A DNA stretch of 64,000 nt, taken from assembly GCA_947478405.1 (NCBI GenBank), contig CANJVX010000007.1:28068-92067 (forward strand). Reading direction: 5' to 3'. Source of the stretch: Beijerinckiaceae bacterium. GTDB taxonomy: Bacteria; Pseudomonadota; Alphaproteobacteria; Rhizobiales; Beijerinckiaceae. The translations under genes were made by a program, and so were the position numbers. Shown here piece by piece: positions 43,300 to 52,973 of the stretch (its first letter is position 1; every line of letters starts with the position of its first letter). The notes under the pieces are model-generated. The model did not search any database, was not told the DNA's origin, and worked only from the letters and a program-made list of their open reading frames with translations.

Positions 43300-44901
43300 A
43301 TGAACAGATCCCCCGAAAAACCCCTTCAGTCTCAGTTACAACATTCCATCCGCGACCATCTCTTGGGTGCGGATGCTGGACATGTGCATGATGAGAATGC
43401 CGATCATGACCATGATCATGAGGGTGGCCCCAATATGTTGGGGGAGGGCGCGCGCGCTTTGGAAAGTGTGCCGCTCGTCAGCATGGGTGTCGATATTGGC
43501 TCATCAGGCACACAGATCGCTTTCTCGCGCCTGTTGATGCGCGGGCCTGGCGAGCCGCTCGCCATGCGCCGTCATGCGGCGCAGCGCCAGACGCTTTATC
43601 TCTCCCCCGTTTCGCTGACGCCTTTTAAAAATGCGCATGAAATTGATGCCGAGCGCCTGCGCGCTCTCATTGATCGCGCTTTTGTGGCGGCGGGCATTAC
43701 ACCTGACGATATTGAAACAGGCGTGGTCATTCTCACCGGTGCAGCTATGGCGCGCGAAAATGCGCGTAGCATTGCCGATCTTTTGGCTCAAGATCTCGGC
43801 GAGCTCGTCACAGCCACGGCCGGTCATCGCATGGAGGCCATGCTGGCTGCTTATGGTTCGGGTGCTGTGCGCCGATCCATGGAAAAAAGCGCAGCCATTC
43901 TCAATATTGATATTGGTGGTGGCACGACAAAACTCACGCGCATTATAGAGGGACGCATTGAAGCGAGTGCCGCGCTTGCCATTGGCGGGCGGCAAATGTG
44001 TTGGAACCGAGACGATGTTTTGATCCGCTGCGATGAAAGCGCGCACATCTTTCTGTCGCGCGCGGGGCTTGATTGGCAGATAGGTGAAAAAGTCGATCTG
44101 GCACAGGCCGATTGCATCGCTGACCTTATGGCCGAGGCTTTGTTTGCGGCGCTGGAACATCCGCAGGCCGAAAGCACTTTGTGGCTCACGGATCCTTTGC
44201 CCGCGCAGACAGCGGATGCGCTGATGTTTTCCGGTGGTGTGGCGGAATATGTTTATGGCTGCGAGGCGCGCGATTTTTCCGATATGGGGCGCAGGCTCGG
44301 CCTTGCCATTCGTCGTCTGATTGATGCGAAGCGGATCAGCGCGCCGCTGGAAGAGGCCGGCGAATGTATTCGCGCGACCGCACTTGGAGCGTCCGAATTT
44401 TCCGTGCAGATGAGTGGGCAGACAAGTTTCATCACCCATCCGGCAGGTTTGTTGCCACGCCGCAATCTGCCTGTGCTGATGCCGCCCGTTAATTTAACTG
44501 GCGATCTCGACGCGCCACAGATTGCGTATGCCATTCGTGATCATCGCAAAGCTTTTGGGCTTGCAGATTTGATGACAGATTTTGCGCTCGCCTTTCGCTG
44601 GCGTGGGGCGCCGGAATATGGGCGGTTGCGCGCTTTGGCTGATGGCATTGCGCAAGGGCTGGCTGATCGCATTGCCGCTGGTTTGCCGCTTTATCTGATG
44701 CTTGAAGGCGATGCGGCGCTCACGCTCGGACATATTTTACGCGACGAGATCAAGGTTGTGTCGCCCCTGCTGGTGATCGACGGAATCACTTTGCGCGACT
44801 TTGATTTCGTGGATATTGGCCGCATTCGTCTGCCGTCAAATATGGTTCCGGTGACGATTAAATCGCTGCTCTTCGATGTGGCGCAAATGGCAAACGAATA
44901 A
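43300..44901 (+). CDS. EutA-like ASKHA-fold protein (ammonia-lyase reactivase family)
   Basis: A 533-residue protein of the EutA family, whose known member reactivates adenosylcobalamin-dependent ethanolamine ammonia-lyase. Actin-like ATPase phosphate loops are visible: SMGVDIGSSGTQIAFS (about 61-76) and AAILNIDIGGGTTKLT (about 196-211), with an adenosine-site-like MFSGGVAEYVYG. Residues about 29-42 are His/Asp-rich (HVHDENADHDHDHE), reminiscent of a metal-binding patch. No eutB or eutC gene is present here. The start at 43300 immediately follows a REP half element and lacks a visible Shine-Dalgarno. The partner enzyme is unknown. Confidence 0.75.
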   Translation: MNRSPEKPLQSQLQHSIRDHLLGADAGHVHDENADHDHDHEGGPNMLGEGARALESVPLVSMGVDIGSSGTQIAFSRLLMRGPGEPLAMRRHAAQRQTLYLSPVSLTPFKNAHEIDAERLRALIDRAFVAAGITPDDIETGVVILTGAAMARENARSIADLLAQDLGELVTATAGHRMEAMLAAYGSGAVRRSMEKSAAILNIDIGGGTTKLTRIIEGRIEASAALAIGGRQMCWNRDDVLIRCDESAHIFLSRAGLDWQIGEKVDLAQADCIADLMAEALFAALEHPQAESTLWLTDPLPAQTADALMFSGGVAEYVYGCEARDFSDMGRRLGLAIRRLIDAKRISAPLEEAGECIRATALGASEFSVQMSGQTSFITHPAGLLPRRNLPVLMPPVNLTGDLDAPQIAYAIRDHRKAFGLADLMTDFALAFRWRGAPEYGRLRALADGIAQGLADRIAAGLPLYLMLEGDAALTLGHILRDEIKVVSPLLVIDGITLRDFDFVDIGRIRLPSNMVPVTIKSLLFDVAQMANE

Positions 44902-44903
44902 AG

Positions 44904-44981
44904 CCGTCATTGCGAGCAAAGCGAAGCAATCCGGAAGCCTCACGTGAGGCCGCTGAATTGCTTCGTTCCTTGCAATGACGG
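44904..44981. repeat. REP-like CGTCATTGCGAG repeat, copy E
   Basis: CCGTCATTGCGAGCAAAGCG at the left and TTGCAATGACGG at the right with AAGCAAT/ATTGCTT inner pairing; between the EutA-like and rhlE genes. Confidence 0.8.
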
Positions 44982-45005
44982 TGGAAAGTTTCGTGTTTGA
45001 GTGCT

Positions 45006-45038
45006 CCGTCATTGCGCTTTTGTGGCACGCAACGACGG
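45006..45038. repeat. REP-like CGTCATTGCG repeat, copy F (minimal)
   Basis: CCGTCATTGCG / CGCAACGACGG arms around an 11-nt loop, 8 nt before the rhlE stop. Confidence 0.75.
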
Positions 45039-45046
45039 TGCTTTAT

Positions 45047-46363
45047 TTAGTTCGGGCGCTGTTCGCGACGTTCGCGGTTGGGTCCGCCGGAAAAGCGCTT
45101 CTGGCCCTGAGGCCTTTGCGGTGCCTGCGGATTGCGCGGGCGTTCGCCTTGCTTTTGCGATTGCTGAGGCCGACCGGAGCTGCGACGCACTTGCAGAGCG
45201 GCCGGCTGCGTTGTGCCTTCTTCAGCCTTGCCTTGCGCGCTGCGTCGATCCGTCAGGGGTATAACCTGGCGTGTCAGTTTTTCAATCTGGCGCAAGAGAT
45301 GGCGTTCATCATTGGCGCAGAAAGAAATGGCAATGCCTTCATGTCCCGCGCGTGCCGTGCGGCCGATGCGATGCACATAGGATTCCGCGACGTCCGGCAA
45401 TTCATAATTTATGACATGCGAGACCTGATCAACGTCAATGCCGCGGGCGGCAATATCGGTGGCAACCAGAACGCCTGTGCGGCCGTCCTTGAATTCGGCC
45501 AGTGCACGCTGGCGCGCGCCCTGGCTCTTGTTGCCATGAATGGCGGCGGCCGGGATTTTGTTTTCGGCCAGATATTGCGCCACTTTGTCAGCGCCGCGTT
45601 TGGTGCGGGTGAAGACGATGGTGCGTGAAAAATCCTTGACACGCAGCAATTCGACCAAAAGGTCGCGCTTGTCTTTCATGTCGATCAGATAGGCCGATTG
45701 CACGACGCGTTCGGCCGTCGTCGCCACAGGAGCCACGGTCACTTCCACCGGATCGGTGAGGAGTTCATTGGCAAGTGTCGCGATTTCGCGCGGCATGGTG
45801 GCCGAGAAGAAAAGGCTCTGACGCTTCTTGGGCAGGCGCGAGATGATCTTGCGGATCGGCACAACAAAACCGAGATCGAGCATGTGGTCGGCTTCGTCCA
45901 GCACCACAAATTGCGTGGCCGAGAGCTTCACCGTGCCACCCGCCATATGGTCGAGCAGGCGGCCGGGTGTTGCCACCAGGACGTCGACGCCGCGTGACAT
46001 GGCTTCCACCTGCGGATTATGTCCGACACCGCCCACGATGGAGGTGACGCGGATGCGCGCATGGCGGCCATAGGTGCGGAAACTATCCGCAATCTGGGCG
46101 ACGAGTTCGCGCGTGGGCGCAAGCACCAGCACACGAGCCGTGGTTGGCGCTGGGCGTGTGGTTTCGGCCTGGAGCTTCTGGATAATCGGCAGAGCGAAGG
46201 CGGCGGTCTTGCCGGTGCCGGTCTGGGCGATCCCGAGGAGGTCGTGGCCCTGCAACAGAAGCGGGATGGCCTTGGCTTGGATGGGGGTGGGGGTGGAATA
46301 GCCTTCGTCGTTCAAAGCGCGAAGGATGGTCTCGGCGAGGCCGAGATCCGAAAATTGTGTCAA
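45047..46363 (-). CDS. rhlE: DEAD-box RNA helicase (RhlE-like)
   Basis: A 438-residue ATP-dependent RNA helicase for RNA remodelling. Motifs in order: Q motif (GYSTPTPIQAKAIP, about 18-31), AQTGTGKT (about 41-48), PTRELVAQI, VLDEADHMLDLGF, FSAT, and HRIGRTARAG (about 328-337). The tail from about residue 375 is basic, Gln/Arg/Pro-rich and unstructured, typical of RhlE. The ATG at 46363 fits homology. Confidence 0.93.
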   Translation of the reverse strand: MTQFSDLGLAETILRALNDEGYSTPTPIQAKAIPLLLQGHDLLGIAQTGTGKTAAFALPIIQKLQAETTRPAPTTARVLVLAPTRELVAQIADSFRTYGRHARIRVTSIVGGVGHNPQVEAMSRGVDVLVATPGRLLDHMAGGTVKLSATQFVVLDEADHMLDLGFVVPIRKIISRLPKKRQSLFFSATMPREIATLANELLTDPVEVTVAPVATTAERVVQSAYLIDMKDKRDLLVELLRVKDFSRTIVFTRTKRGADKVAQYLAENKIPAAAIHGNKSQGARQRALAEFKDGRTGVLVATDIAARGIDVDQVSHVINYELPDVAESYVHRIGRTARAGHEGIAISFCANDERHLLRQIEKLTRQVIPLTDRRSAQGKAEEGTTQPAALQVRRSSGRPQQSQKQGERPRNPQAPQRPQGQKRFSGGPNRERREQRPN

Positions 46364-46642
46364 AGTTTCAATCTTTCAAAGGCGTGAGCGCGCCTAAGCC
46401 GGCGAGAAGGCCGGTTGGGTGGCTCGATTTTCAGGGGACAGCCCCGCGTTCCTCGGGCCATCTATTGGGGAGAAGACCCCTGCACTCGACAGCTGGCAGG
46501 GGGAAATCATTCCCGTCATGCCGGACGCGGCTGGAGCGCAAAGCGCCTCGAAGGAGGCTGGGGCAGTCTATGACACGCGCTTCGAGGTTGCGTCAATCGA
46601 AATACGGGTTAGAAGGCAGTTTCGGACACGCTCAATGGGGTC

Positions 46643-47905
46643 ATGAGGGCCATGCAGGGCATTAATCAGCAGCTTTCGCTCTCTAAAGATAAGATTCGCA
46701 TCCTCTTGCTCGAGGGGATCAATGATAGTGCGGTCGAGCTCATCATGGGTTCGGGCTATTCGAGCACGACCCGCCTGATGAAGGCGCTGGACGGCGCCGA
46801 GCTCGATGAAGCGATCCGCAATACCCACATCATCGGCATTCGCTCGCGCACGCAGCTGACCGAAGAGGTCTTTGCCAAGGCTGAGAAGCTGATCGCAGTC
46901 GGTTGTTTTTCGGTGGGCACCAATCAGGTCGATCTTGATGCGGCGCATCGGCGCGGCATTCCTGTCTTTAATGCACCTTTCTCCAATACGCGCTCGGTAG
47001 CCGAGCTAGTCATTGGCGAAATCGTCATGCTGTTTCGCCGCATCTTCCCGCGCTCTGTGTCTGCACATGAGGGTGGCTGGGACAAGTCAGCCAATGGCTC
47101 GATCGAAGTGCGCGGCAAGACGCTTGGCATTATCGGCTACGGCAATATTGGCAGCCAGCTTTCGACCCTTGCAGAAGCAATGGGCATGCGCGTGATTTAC
47201 TTCGATGTCATGGACAAGCTGCGCCATGGCAATACGGAGCCCGCCGAAAGCCTGAAGGAGCTTTTGCGATTAGCCGATGTGGTCTCGTTGCACGTTCCTG
47301 AAAATGCGTCGACCTTCAACATGATGGGTGCGGAGCAATTCGCGCAGATGAAGACGGGAGCGTATTTCATCAACAATGCGCGTGGCACAGTGGTCGATCT
47401 CGATGCTTTGGCGGCAGCTTTGAAGAGCGGCCATCTGGCAGGTGCGGCGGTTGACGTTTTCCCGATTGAACCCGCCTCGAATTTGGAAAAATTTGTCACG
47501 CCGATTCAGGGGCTGCCCAATGTCATTCTGACGCCCCATATCGGTGGTTCAACAGAAGAAGCGCAGGAGCGCATCGGCGCCGAAGTCGCCCGCAAGCTGC
47601 TGGAATATTCCGATTCCGGCTCGACGGTCGGCGCGGTCAATTTCCCGCAAGTGCAATTACCCTCGCGCGCCAAGGGCACGCGTTTCATCCACGTACATCG
47701 CAATGTGCCAGGCGTGATGAACCGTTTGAACGAGGTCTTCTCGCGTCACGGTGTGAATATTGCGGCGCAATATCTGCAGACAGAAGGCGATCTCGGTTAC
47801 GTCGTCATGGAAGCCGAGGGTTGCGATAGCGATGCCGAGGCCGTGCTTGAGGAAATGAAAGCGGTCGAAGGCACCATTCGCGCCCGCCTGTTATACGCCT
47901 CCTGA
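46643..47905 (+). CDS. serA: D-3-phosphoglycerate dehydrogenase (E. coli-type, ACT-domain)
   Basis: A 420-residue enzyme catalysing the first step of phosphorylated serine synthesis. The NAD-binding motif LGIIGYGNIGSQ (about 156-167), catalytic-site FINNARGTVVD with the active Arg, DVFPIEPAS with Glu, and LTPHIGGSTEEAQ with His are all intact. The C-terminal ACT domain (about 345-420, beginning FIHVHRNVPGVMNRLNEVF) binds serine for feedback inhibition. The length matches the short E. coli type rather than the long type with an intervening domain usual in Hyphomicrobiales. An alternative start is at 46652. It lies alone, 18 kb from serC. Confidence 0.93.
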   Translation: MRAMQGINQQLSLSKDKIRILLLEGINDSAVELIMGSGYSSTTRLMKALDGAELDEAIRNTHIIGIRSRTQLTEEVFAKAEKLIAVGCFSVGTNQVDLDAAHRRGIPVFNAPFSNTRSVAELVIGEIVMLFRRIFPRSVSAHEGGWDKSANGSIEVRGKTLGIIGYGNIGSQLSTLAEAMGMRVIYFDVMDKLRHGNTEPAESLKELLRLADVVSLHVPENASTFNMMGAEQFAQMKTGAYFINNARGTVVDLDALAAALKSGHLAGAAVDVFPIEPASNLEKFVTPIQGLPNVILTPHIGGSTEEAQERIGAEVARKLLEYSDSGSTVGAVNFPQVQLPSRAKGTRFIHVHRNVPGVMNRLNEVFSRHGVNIAAQYLQTEGDLGYVVMEAEGCDSDAEAVLEEMKAVEGTIRARLLYAS

Positions 47906-47934
47906 GCACACTCTGGTTTCAAGACGTTCAAATA

Positions 47935-47958
47935 CCCCGCCGAAAGGCGGGGTGTTTT
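47935..47958 (+). terminator. Rho-independent terminator after serA
   Basis: CCCCGCC-GAAA-GGCGGGG followed by TGTTTTG. Confidence 0.8.
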
Positions 47959-48315
47959 GTTTTAAACCATTGATTTAAATGATTTAAGTGTTTGGTAATC
48001 GCCAGCCGCGCAGGCTGCGTGTCAGGGCGCAGTACTCGCCTTCGTCAATTCAGTCCGTCTGTTCATGCGCTTGAGCTGGTCACACGCCTTGGTGCAGCTG
48101 CGCAGATGGTCAGAATTACCGCGACTCACGGCCGCGTGATCGGTTATCTTGGCCGTGCTTGTTGCAAATAAGGGAATCGCGTTTCGGATGGGCATTTCGA
48201 GAGCAATCGTGAAGGCGCGTATCGGCGTTGCCATTGCGTCGCCTGGCCTGACGAAGCGCACCGCAAGAGCGCATGTTGCGCCGCGTTTTGCACTGATCTG
48301 AAGGCTGATTGAAAA
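47959..48315. other. Non-coding stretch between serA and malic enzyme
   Basis: About 350 bp after the serA terminator with no convincing gene. A 70-codon minus-strand frame (48022-48234) is open but lacks a ribosome site and recognisable motifs. The right part must contain the malic-enzyme promoter. No repeat or strong palindrome is seen. Confidence 0.5.
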
Positions 48316-50589
48316 ATGGACGAACAGCTCGCTAAGGCCGCGCTCGCGTATCACACCTTCCCCACGCCGGGGAAAATCTCGGTTGTGCCGACCAAGAGCA
48401 TGAGCAATCAGCATGATCTTGCACTCGCGTATTCGCCGGGCGTGGCAGCAGCCTGTCTTGCCATCGCGCAGAATCCGGATGAGGCGCTCAATCTTACCGC
48501 GCGGGGTAATCTTGTCGCAGTCGTCACTAACGGCACAGCGGTTCTTGGCCTTGGCAATATAGGCCCGCTCGCGGGCAAGCCGGTGATGGAAGGCAAGGCC
48601 TGCCTGTTCAAGAAGTTCGCCAATATCGATGTCTTCGATATCGAGCTGGCAGAGAACGATCCCGACAAGCTGATCGACATGATTGCCGCGATGGAACCGA
48701 CTTTCGGCGGCATTAATCTTGAAGATATCAAAGCACCAGAATGTTTCGTGATCGAGCGCAAATTGCGCGAGCGAATGAAGATTCCCGTGTTTCATGATGA
48801 CCAGCATGGCACAGCGATTGTCGTTGGCGCTGCTGTTTTTAATGCCATGGAACTGGTCGGCAAGAAATTGCCTGATGTGAAACTCGTCTGCTCGGGCGCT
48901 GGCGCGGCCGCGCTCGCTTGTCTCGATCTGCTCGTGGGTCTCGGCGTGCGCAAGGAGAATATTTTTGTCTCCGATCTTTATGGAGTGATCCATACGGAGC
49001 GCAACGAGGGCATCAACGAAGAAAATCGCCGCTATATGCAGAAAACCTCTGCGCGGACGCTGGGCGATATTATCGATGGTGCGGATATTTTCTTAGGCCT
49101 GTCGGCCGGCAATGTGCTGAAGCCCGATATGGTCAAGCGCATGGGCACTCGTCCGCTGATCTTGGCCATGGCTAATCCTGATCCGGAAATTATGCCTGAA
49201 GACGCGCGCGCCGCGCGCCCTGATGCGATCATTGCAACGGGCCGCTCGGACTATCCCAACCAAGTGAACAATGTTCTCTGCTTCCCCTTCATTTTCCGTG
49301 GCGCGCTGGATGTGGGTGCGACAACCATCAATGAAGAGATGAAGCTCGCTGCTGTGCGCGCCATTGCCGAGCTTGCCCATGCCGAACAATCGGATGTGGT
49401 GAGTGCGGCTTATGGGGCGAATGAAAGCCGCTTTGGTGAAGATTATCTGATCCCCAAGCCTTTCGATCCGCGCCTCATCAGCGCTGTCGCGCCGGCTGTG
49501 GCGGAAGCCGCGATGAAAACGGGTGTGGCCTTGCGCCCCCTCGCCGATCTCGAAGCCTATCGTCGCGATATGGAAGGTTTCGTCTATCGCTCCGGCAATA
49601 TTATGAAGCCGGTGTTCGAGGCTGCGGCGCTGGCGCGCAAGAAGATCATCTATGCCGAGGGTGAAGACATCCGCATTCTGCGCGCCGCACAGATTGTCGT
49701 GAACGAGAAGCTTGCGCGTCCTGTTCTGATCGGTCGTAGCAGTGAAATCCTGAAGCTCATTGCCGATCATAATATGCGCCTGGAAGAGGGTCGCGATATC
49801 GAGATCATCAATCTGGATGATGAGGCTCTGATCGGCCGTGCAGCAGAAGAATATTATCAGCAGAACCGCCGCAACGGCGCCACGATCAATGGCGCGGCAG
49901 CGCTTCTACGCACCAACCCTACCTTGCTGGCGGCCATGGCGCTGCGCTGGGGTATGGGTGATGGCATGATTTGCGGCACCTATGGTCCCTTCGCGGGCCA
50001 TCTGGAGCATGTCACCAATATCATCGGCATGAAGCGCGGTGTGTCGACTTTGGCGGCCATGAATGTGCTCATGCTACCCAAGCACACGCTCTTCATCACC
50101 GACACTTATATCAATCATGAGCCAACCGCCGCGCAGCTGGCCGAGATCGCACAAATGGCGGCCGAAGAAGTCAGCCGCTTCGGCTTGTCGCCGCGCGTGG
50201 CTTTTCTCTCTCATTCAAGTTTTGGTTCGTCGGACTCAGCATCCGCTCGCAAGATGCGTGCAGCTCTTGGTATTCTCGAATTGACGGCGCCCGAAATCGA
50301 AGCCGAAGGTGAAATGCATGGCGATGCAGCTTTGTCCAAGCGCATTCTCGATGGTGTGTTTCCCGGTGGGCGCCTGACGGCTGAGGCGAATTTGCTGGTC
50401 ATGCCCAATATTGATGCAGCCAACATTACTTATAACATTTTGAAAATCGTCGCTGGTGAAGGCGTCACTGTGGGGCCGATTCTGCTCGGGGCAGCGCGGC
50501 CGGTGAACATTATGACGCCGACAAGTTCAGTGCGGCGCGTTGTGAATATGACGGCACTCACAGTGGTGGATGCCGCAGTTCAAATTTGA
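48316..50589 (+). CDS. maeB: Malic enzyme with C-terminal phosphotransacetylase-like domain
   Basis: A 757-residue hybrid malic enzyme that decarboxylates malate to pyruvate, linking the TCA cycle to gluconeogenesis. The malic-enzyme part is about 1-425: [13 protein letters not shown] with catalytic-region residues, [27 protein letters not shown] with the metal ligands, and the dinucleotide motif [14 protein letters not shown]. The C-terminal part (about 430-757) resembles phosphotransacetylase ([33 protein letters not shown]) and is usually regulatory rather than catalytic. Size and layout match the NADP/NAD malic enzymes of rhizobia; cofactor choice cannot be decided here. Confidence 0.93.
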   Translation: MDEQLAKAALAYHTFPTPGKISVVPTKSMSNQHDLALAYSPGVAAACLAIAQNPDEALNLTARGNLVAVVTNGTAVLGLGNIGPLAGKPVMEGKACLFKKFANIDVFDIELAENDPDKLIDMIAAMEPTFGGINLEDIKAPECFVIERKLRERMKIPVFHDDQHGTAIVVGAAVFNAMELVGKKLPDVKLVCSGAGAAALACLDLLVGLGVRKENIFVSDLYGVIHTERNEGINEENRRYMQKTSARTLGDIIDGADIFLGLSAGNVLKPDMVKRMGTRPLILAMANPDPEIMPEDARAARPDAIIATGRSDYPNQVNNVLCFPFIFRGALDVGATTINEEMKLAAVRAIAELAHAEQSDVVSAAYGANESRFGEDYLIPKPFDPRLISAVAPAVAEAAMKTGVALRPLADLEAYRRDMEGFVYRSGNIMKPVFEAAALARKKIIYAEGEDIRILRAAQIVVNEKLARPVLIGRSSEILKLIADHNMRLEEGRDIEIINLDDEALIGRAAEEYYQQNRRNGATINGAAALLRTNPTLLAAMALRWGMGDGMICGTYGPFAGHLEHVTNIIGMKRGVSTLAAMNVLMLPKHTLFITDTYINHEPTAAQLAEIAQMAAEEVSRFGLSPRVAFLSHSSFGSSDSASARKMRAALGILELTAPEIEAEGEMHGDAALSKRILDGVFPGGRLTAEANLLVMPNIDAANITYNILKIVAGEGVTVGPILLGAARPVNIMTPTSSVRRVVNMTALTVVDAAVQI

Positions 50590-50646
50590 AAAAGCCGCCT
50601 TGTTGTTATATCGGGACTATTCCAAGCTTTTTCAGGATTTTCGCCT

Positions 50647-51684
50647 ATGCGTTCGCTGACCTTCCGCCGCCCTGATGATTGGCATGTGCATTTCCGCGAT
50701 AGCGTGATGATGAGCACTGTTGTGCCTTACACGGCGCGGGCGTTTGGCCGGGCCATTGTCATGCCCAATCTCACCCCGCCGGTGACAACAGCGGCCATGG
50801 CGCAAGACTATCGCCAGCGCATTCTGGCTTGCGTGCCCCAGGGTGTTTCCTTCACGCCGCTGATGACCTGCTATTTGACAGATCATACCGATCCACAAGA
50901 CCTCATCAGTGGATTTAAGTCGGGCGTATTCACGGCCGCGAAACTTTACCCCGCGCATGCGACCACCAATTCTGCCCATGGCGTGACCTCTGTCGACCAC
51001 ATCATGCCGGTGCTGGAAGCTATGGCGGAAGCTGGCATGCCCTTGCTCACCCACGGTGAAGTGACGCGCGCGGAGGTTGATATTTTTGATCGCGAGGCGC
51101 GTTTTGCCGAAGAGATTCTCGATCCGCTTTTGCATCGACTGTCCAGCCTGCGCGTCGTGATGGAGCATATCACCACACAGGAAGGCGCTGATCTTGTGCG
51201 CGCGCATCAGGGGCGTATGGGCGCCACCATCACGCCGCAGCATCTGCTTTATAATCGCAATGCGCTGTTCCAGGGCGGTTTGCGCCCGCACATGTATTGC
51301 TTGCCGATCTTGAAGCGCGAGCGTCATCGTCAGGCTTTGCGCAAGGCGGCAACGGGCGGCGAGTCTTGCTATTTTCTGGGCACAGACACGGCCCCGCATT
51401 TGCGTCATTTGAAGGAAGCCGATTGCGGTTGCGCGGGCGTCTTTTCAGCGCCCGTTGCGGTCGCGTCCTATTTGCAGGTCTTTGCGGAGGAGAATGCACT
51501 CGACAAGTTTGAAGCGTTCGCTTCTCTCAATGGCCCCGCTTTTTATCGCCTGCCGCCCAATGAAGAGCGCGTCACTTATGTCGAGCGGCCCGCACGCATG
51601 GCCGAGGAGATTGAAGTCGATGGGCAGGGGCGTCTTGTGTCGCTATTTGCAGGTAGCGCCGCGCCATGGAGCGAGGCCAGCTGA
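50647..51684 (+). CDS. pyrC: Dihydroorotase (class II, PyrC type)
   Basis: A 345-residue zinc enzyme closing carbamoyl-aspartate to dihydroorotate in pyrimidine synthesis. It has DWHVHFRD (about 11-18) with the two metal His, [13 protein letters not shown] with the carboxylated Lys (about 99), [14 protein letters not shown] and GTDTAPH near the C-terminus. This is the E. coli homodimeric type, distinct from the class I PyrC found beside pyrB. It begins 57 nt after maeB. Confidence 0.95.
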   Translation: MRSLTFRRPDDWHVHFRDSVMMSTVVPYTARAFGRAIVMPNLTPPVTTAAMAQDYRQRILACVPQGVSFTPLMTCYLTDHTDPQDLISGFKSGVFTAAKLYPAHATTNSAHGVTSVDHIMPVLEAMAEAGMPLLTHGEVTRAEVDIFDREARFAEEILDPLLHRLSSLRVVMEHITTQEGADLVRAHQGRMGATITPQHLLYNRNALFQGGLRPHMYCLPILKRERHRQALRKAATGGESCYFLGTDTAPHLRHLKEADCGCAGVFSAPVAVASYLQVFAEENALDKFEAFASLNGPAFYRLPPNEERVTYVERPARMAEEIEVDGQGRLVSLFAGSAAPWSEAS

Positions 51685-51694
51685 AGAGCAAGCA

Positions 51695-51715
51695 GGGCGC
51701 GCTGATCGCGCGCCC
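51695..51715. terminator. Hairpin between pyrC and the TctC-type gene
   Basis: GGGCGCGC-TGATC-GCGCGCCC between convergent stops; T-rich but interrupted tail on the plus strand. Confidence 0.55.
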
Positions 51716-51726
51716 TCTCATTGATT

Positions 51727-52689
51727 TTAATCTTTTACAGCCAGCGTGATTTTGTAGCGCGCAATATCGGCTTCCACCACTTTGCGCACATGCGCCCCCG
51801 TCATCTCGCCATCATCGGCAGGTGTCGAGCCCAAATCATTGAAGCGTTTGCGCACAGCCGGATCGGCAATGGAGCTGCGCAGCGCGCCATTCAAACGGGC
51901 TGTCACATCATTGGGCGTGTTGGCGGGTGTGAAAATCGCATTCCATCCTTCCGCCAAAAAGTCAGGCAGACCGCCTTCGGCAGAGGTTTTCAGATCGGGC
52001 AGAATTTCAAGACGCTTGGCGGCGGCCACCGCCAGTCCTTGCACGCGGTCGGCTTGAATGGAGGGCGCGATGGAAGCCGCATTGTCACACACACCATCCA
52101 CATGCCCGCCCAAGAGATCATTCAGCGCAGGGCCTGCGCCGCGATAGCTCACAAGCGTGACTTCCACTTTGGCAGCTGCGATGAAATTTTTGCAGATGAG
52201 ATAATTCGACGAGCCGACGCCTGCGTGCGCCAGATTGATTTTGCCCGGATTGGCTTTGGCATAAGCCACGAATTCCGCGAGCGTCTTGGCGGGGAAGTCT
52301 TTCTTCACCGCCAAAACAGGTGCGGTTTTGGCAATCAAGCCAACTGGCAGGAAAGAGTCAGGGGTAAATTTGACGTCCGGTGTCAGCACATAAGAGGCCG
52401 CATTGGTGCCCGTATTGCCAATGAGGATCATATAGCCGTCCGGCTTTGCGACCGCCACGCGATTGAGCGCGATCACGCCACCGGCACCCGCCACATTTTC
52501 ATTCACAATCGTCTGGCCGAGCGCCTGGCCCATGCGCTCACCAATGATGCGCGCAATCACATCGGATGCACCACCGGCGGCAAAGGGCACAATCATGGTG
52601 ATCGGGCGATCAGGATAGGTCTGGGCTGCTACGGGCGCCACAAGGGTAATGAATGCAAAGCCCGCAACGGCGAGGCGACAAATGGTCAT
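51727..52689 (-). CDS. TctC/Bug-family periplasmic solute-binding protein
   Basis: A 320-residue binding protein of the tripartite tricarboxylate transporter type. Signal peptide MTICRLAVAGFAFITLVAPVA is followed by QTYPDRPITMIVPFAAGG (the family's PDRPI..IVPF.AGG signature), then VNENVAGAGG, HAGVGSSNYL and VSYRGAGPALNDLLGGHVD. The ATG at 52689 follows GGAGGAG. No TctA or TctB membrane partner is adjacent, as is usual for the large Bug family. Ligand unknown, probably a carboxylate. Confidence 0.9.
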   Translation of the reverse strand: MTICRLAVAGFAFITLVAPVAAQTYPDRPITMIVPFAAGGASDVIARIIGERMGQALGQTIVNENVAGAGGVIALNRVAVAKPDGYMILIGNTGTNAASYVLTPDVKFTPDSFLPVGLIAKTAPVLAVKKDFPAKTLAEFVAYAKANPGKINLAHAGVGSSNYLICKNFIAAAKVEVTLVSYRGAGPALNDLLGGHVDGVCDNAASIAPSIQADRVQGLAVAAAKRLEILPDLKTSAEGGLPDFLAEGWNAIFTPANTPNDVTARLNGALRSSIADPAVRKRFNDLGSTPADDGEMTGAHVRKVVEADIARYKITLAVKD

Positions 52690-52807
52690 GGGCGATCTCC
52701 TCCAGAGTCTCTTGTGATTTTTATACAAGCAGGTGAAGGACGCACCAATGCATTAATAGTCAAGGCAAGCCCTGTATCCCAAATTCTCATGCTCTCCGAC
52801 TGGATTT

Positions 52808-52884
52808 TGGTAGCGGAGGAGGGATTCGAACCCCCGACACGCGGATTATGATTCCGCTGCTCTAACCAACTGAGCTACCCCGCC
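52808..52884 (-). tRNA. tRNA-Met (CAU anticodon)
   Basis: 77 nt including an encoded CCA. Acceptor GGCGGGG pairs with CTCCGCT (one G-U at 1-72), D-arm AGCTCAGTTGGTTAGAGC, anticodon stem GCGGA/TCCGC with loop ATCATAA, so CAU, and a TTCGAAT T-loop. It matches the elongator tRNA-Met of alphaproteobacteria; CAU also occurs in lysidine-modified tRNA-Ile2, which has a different acceptor. Confidence 0.9.
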
Positions 52885-52973
52885 CCGCGAGTCCCATAAG
52901 GGCGCTCCGGAAGCCCGCGATATAGAGTGGCGGGCGGCCTCAAGTCAAGCAGCAGGGCCCGGAAAAGCCCGCT

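Noticed and set aside
43300..44901. Ethanolamine utilisation locus
   Set aside because: Only the EutA-like gene is present; no eutBC, microcompartment or transporter genes.
46419..46646. 75-codon plus-strand frame before serA
   Set aside because: GTG start without a Shine-Dalgarno, overlaps serA start, no family features.
48022..48234. 70-codon minus-strand frame in the serA-maeB interval
   Set aside because: No ribosome site, no motif; the larger frame continues antisense into maeB.
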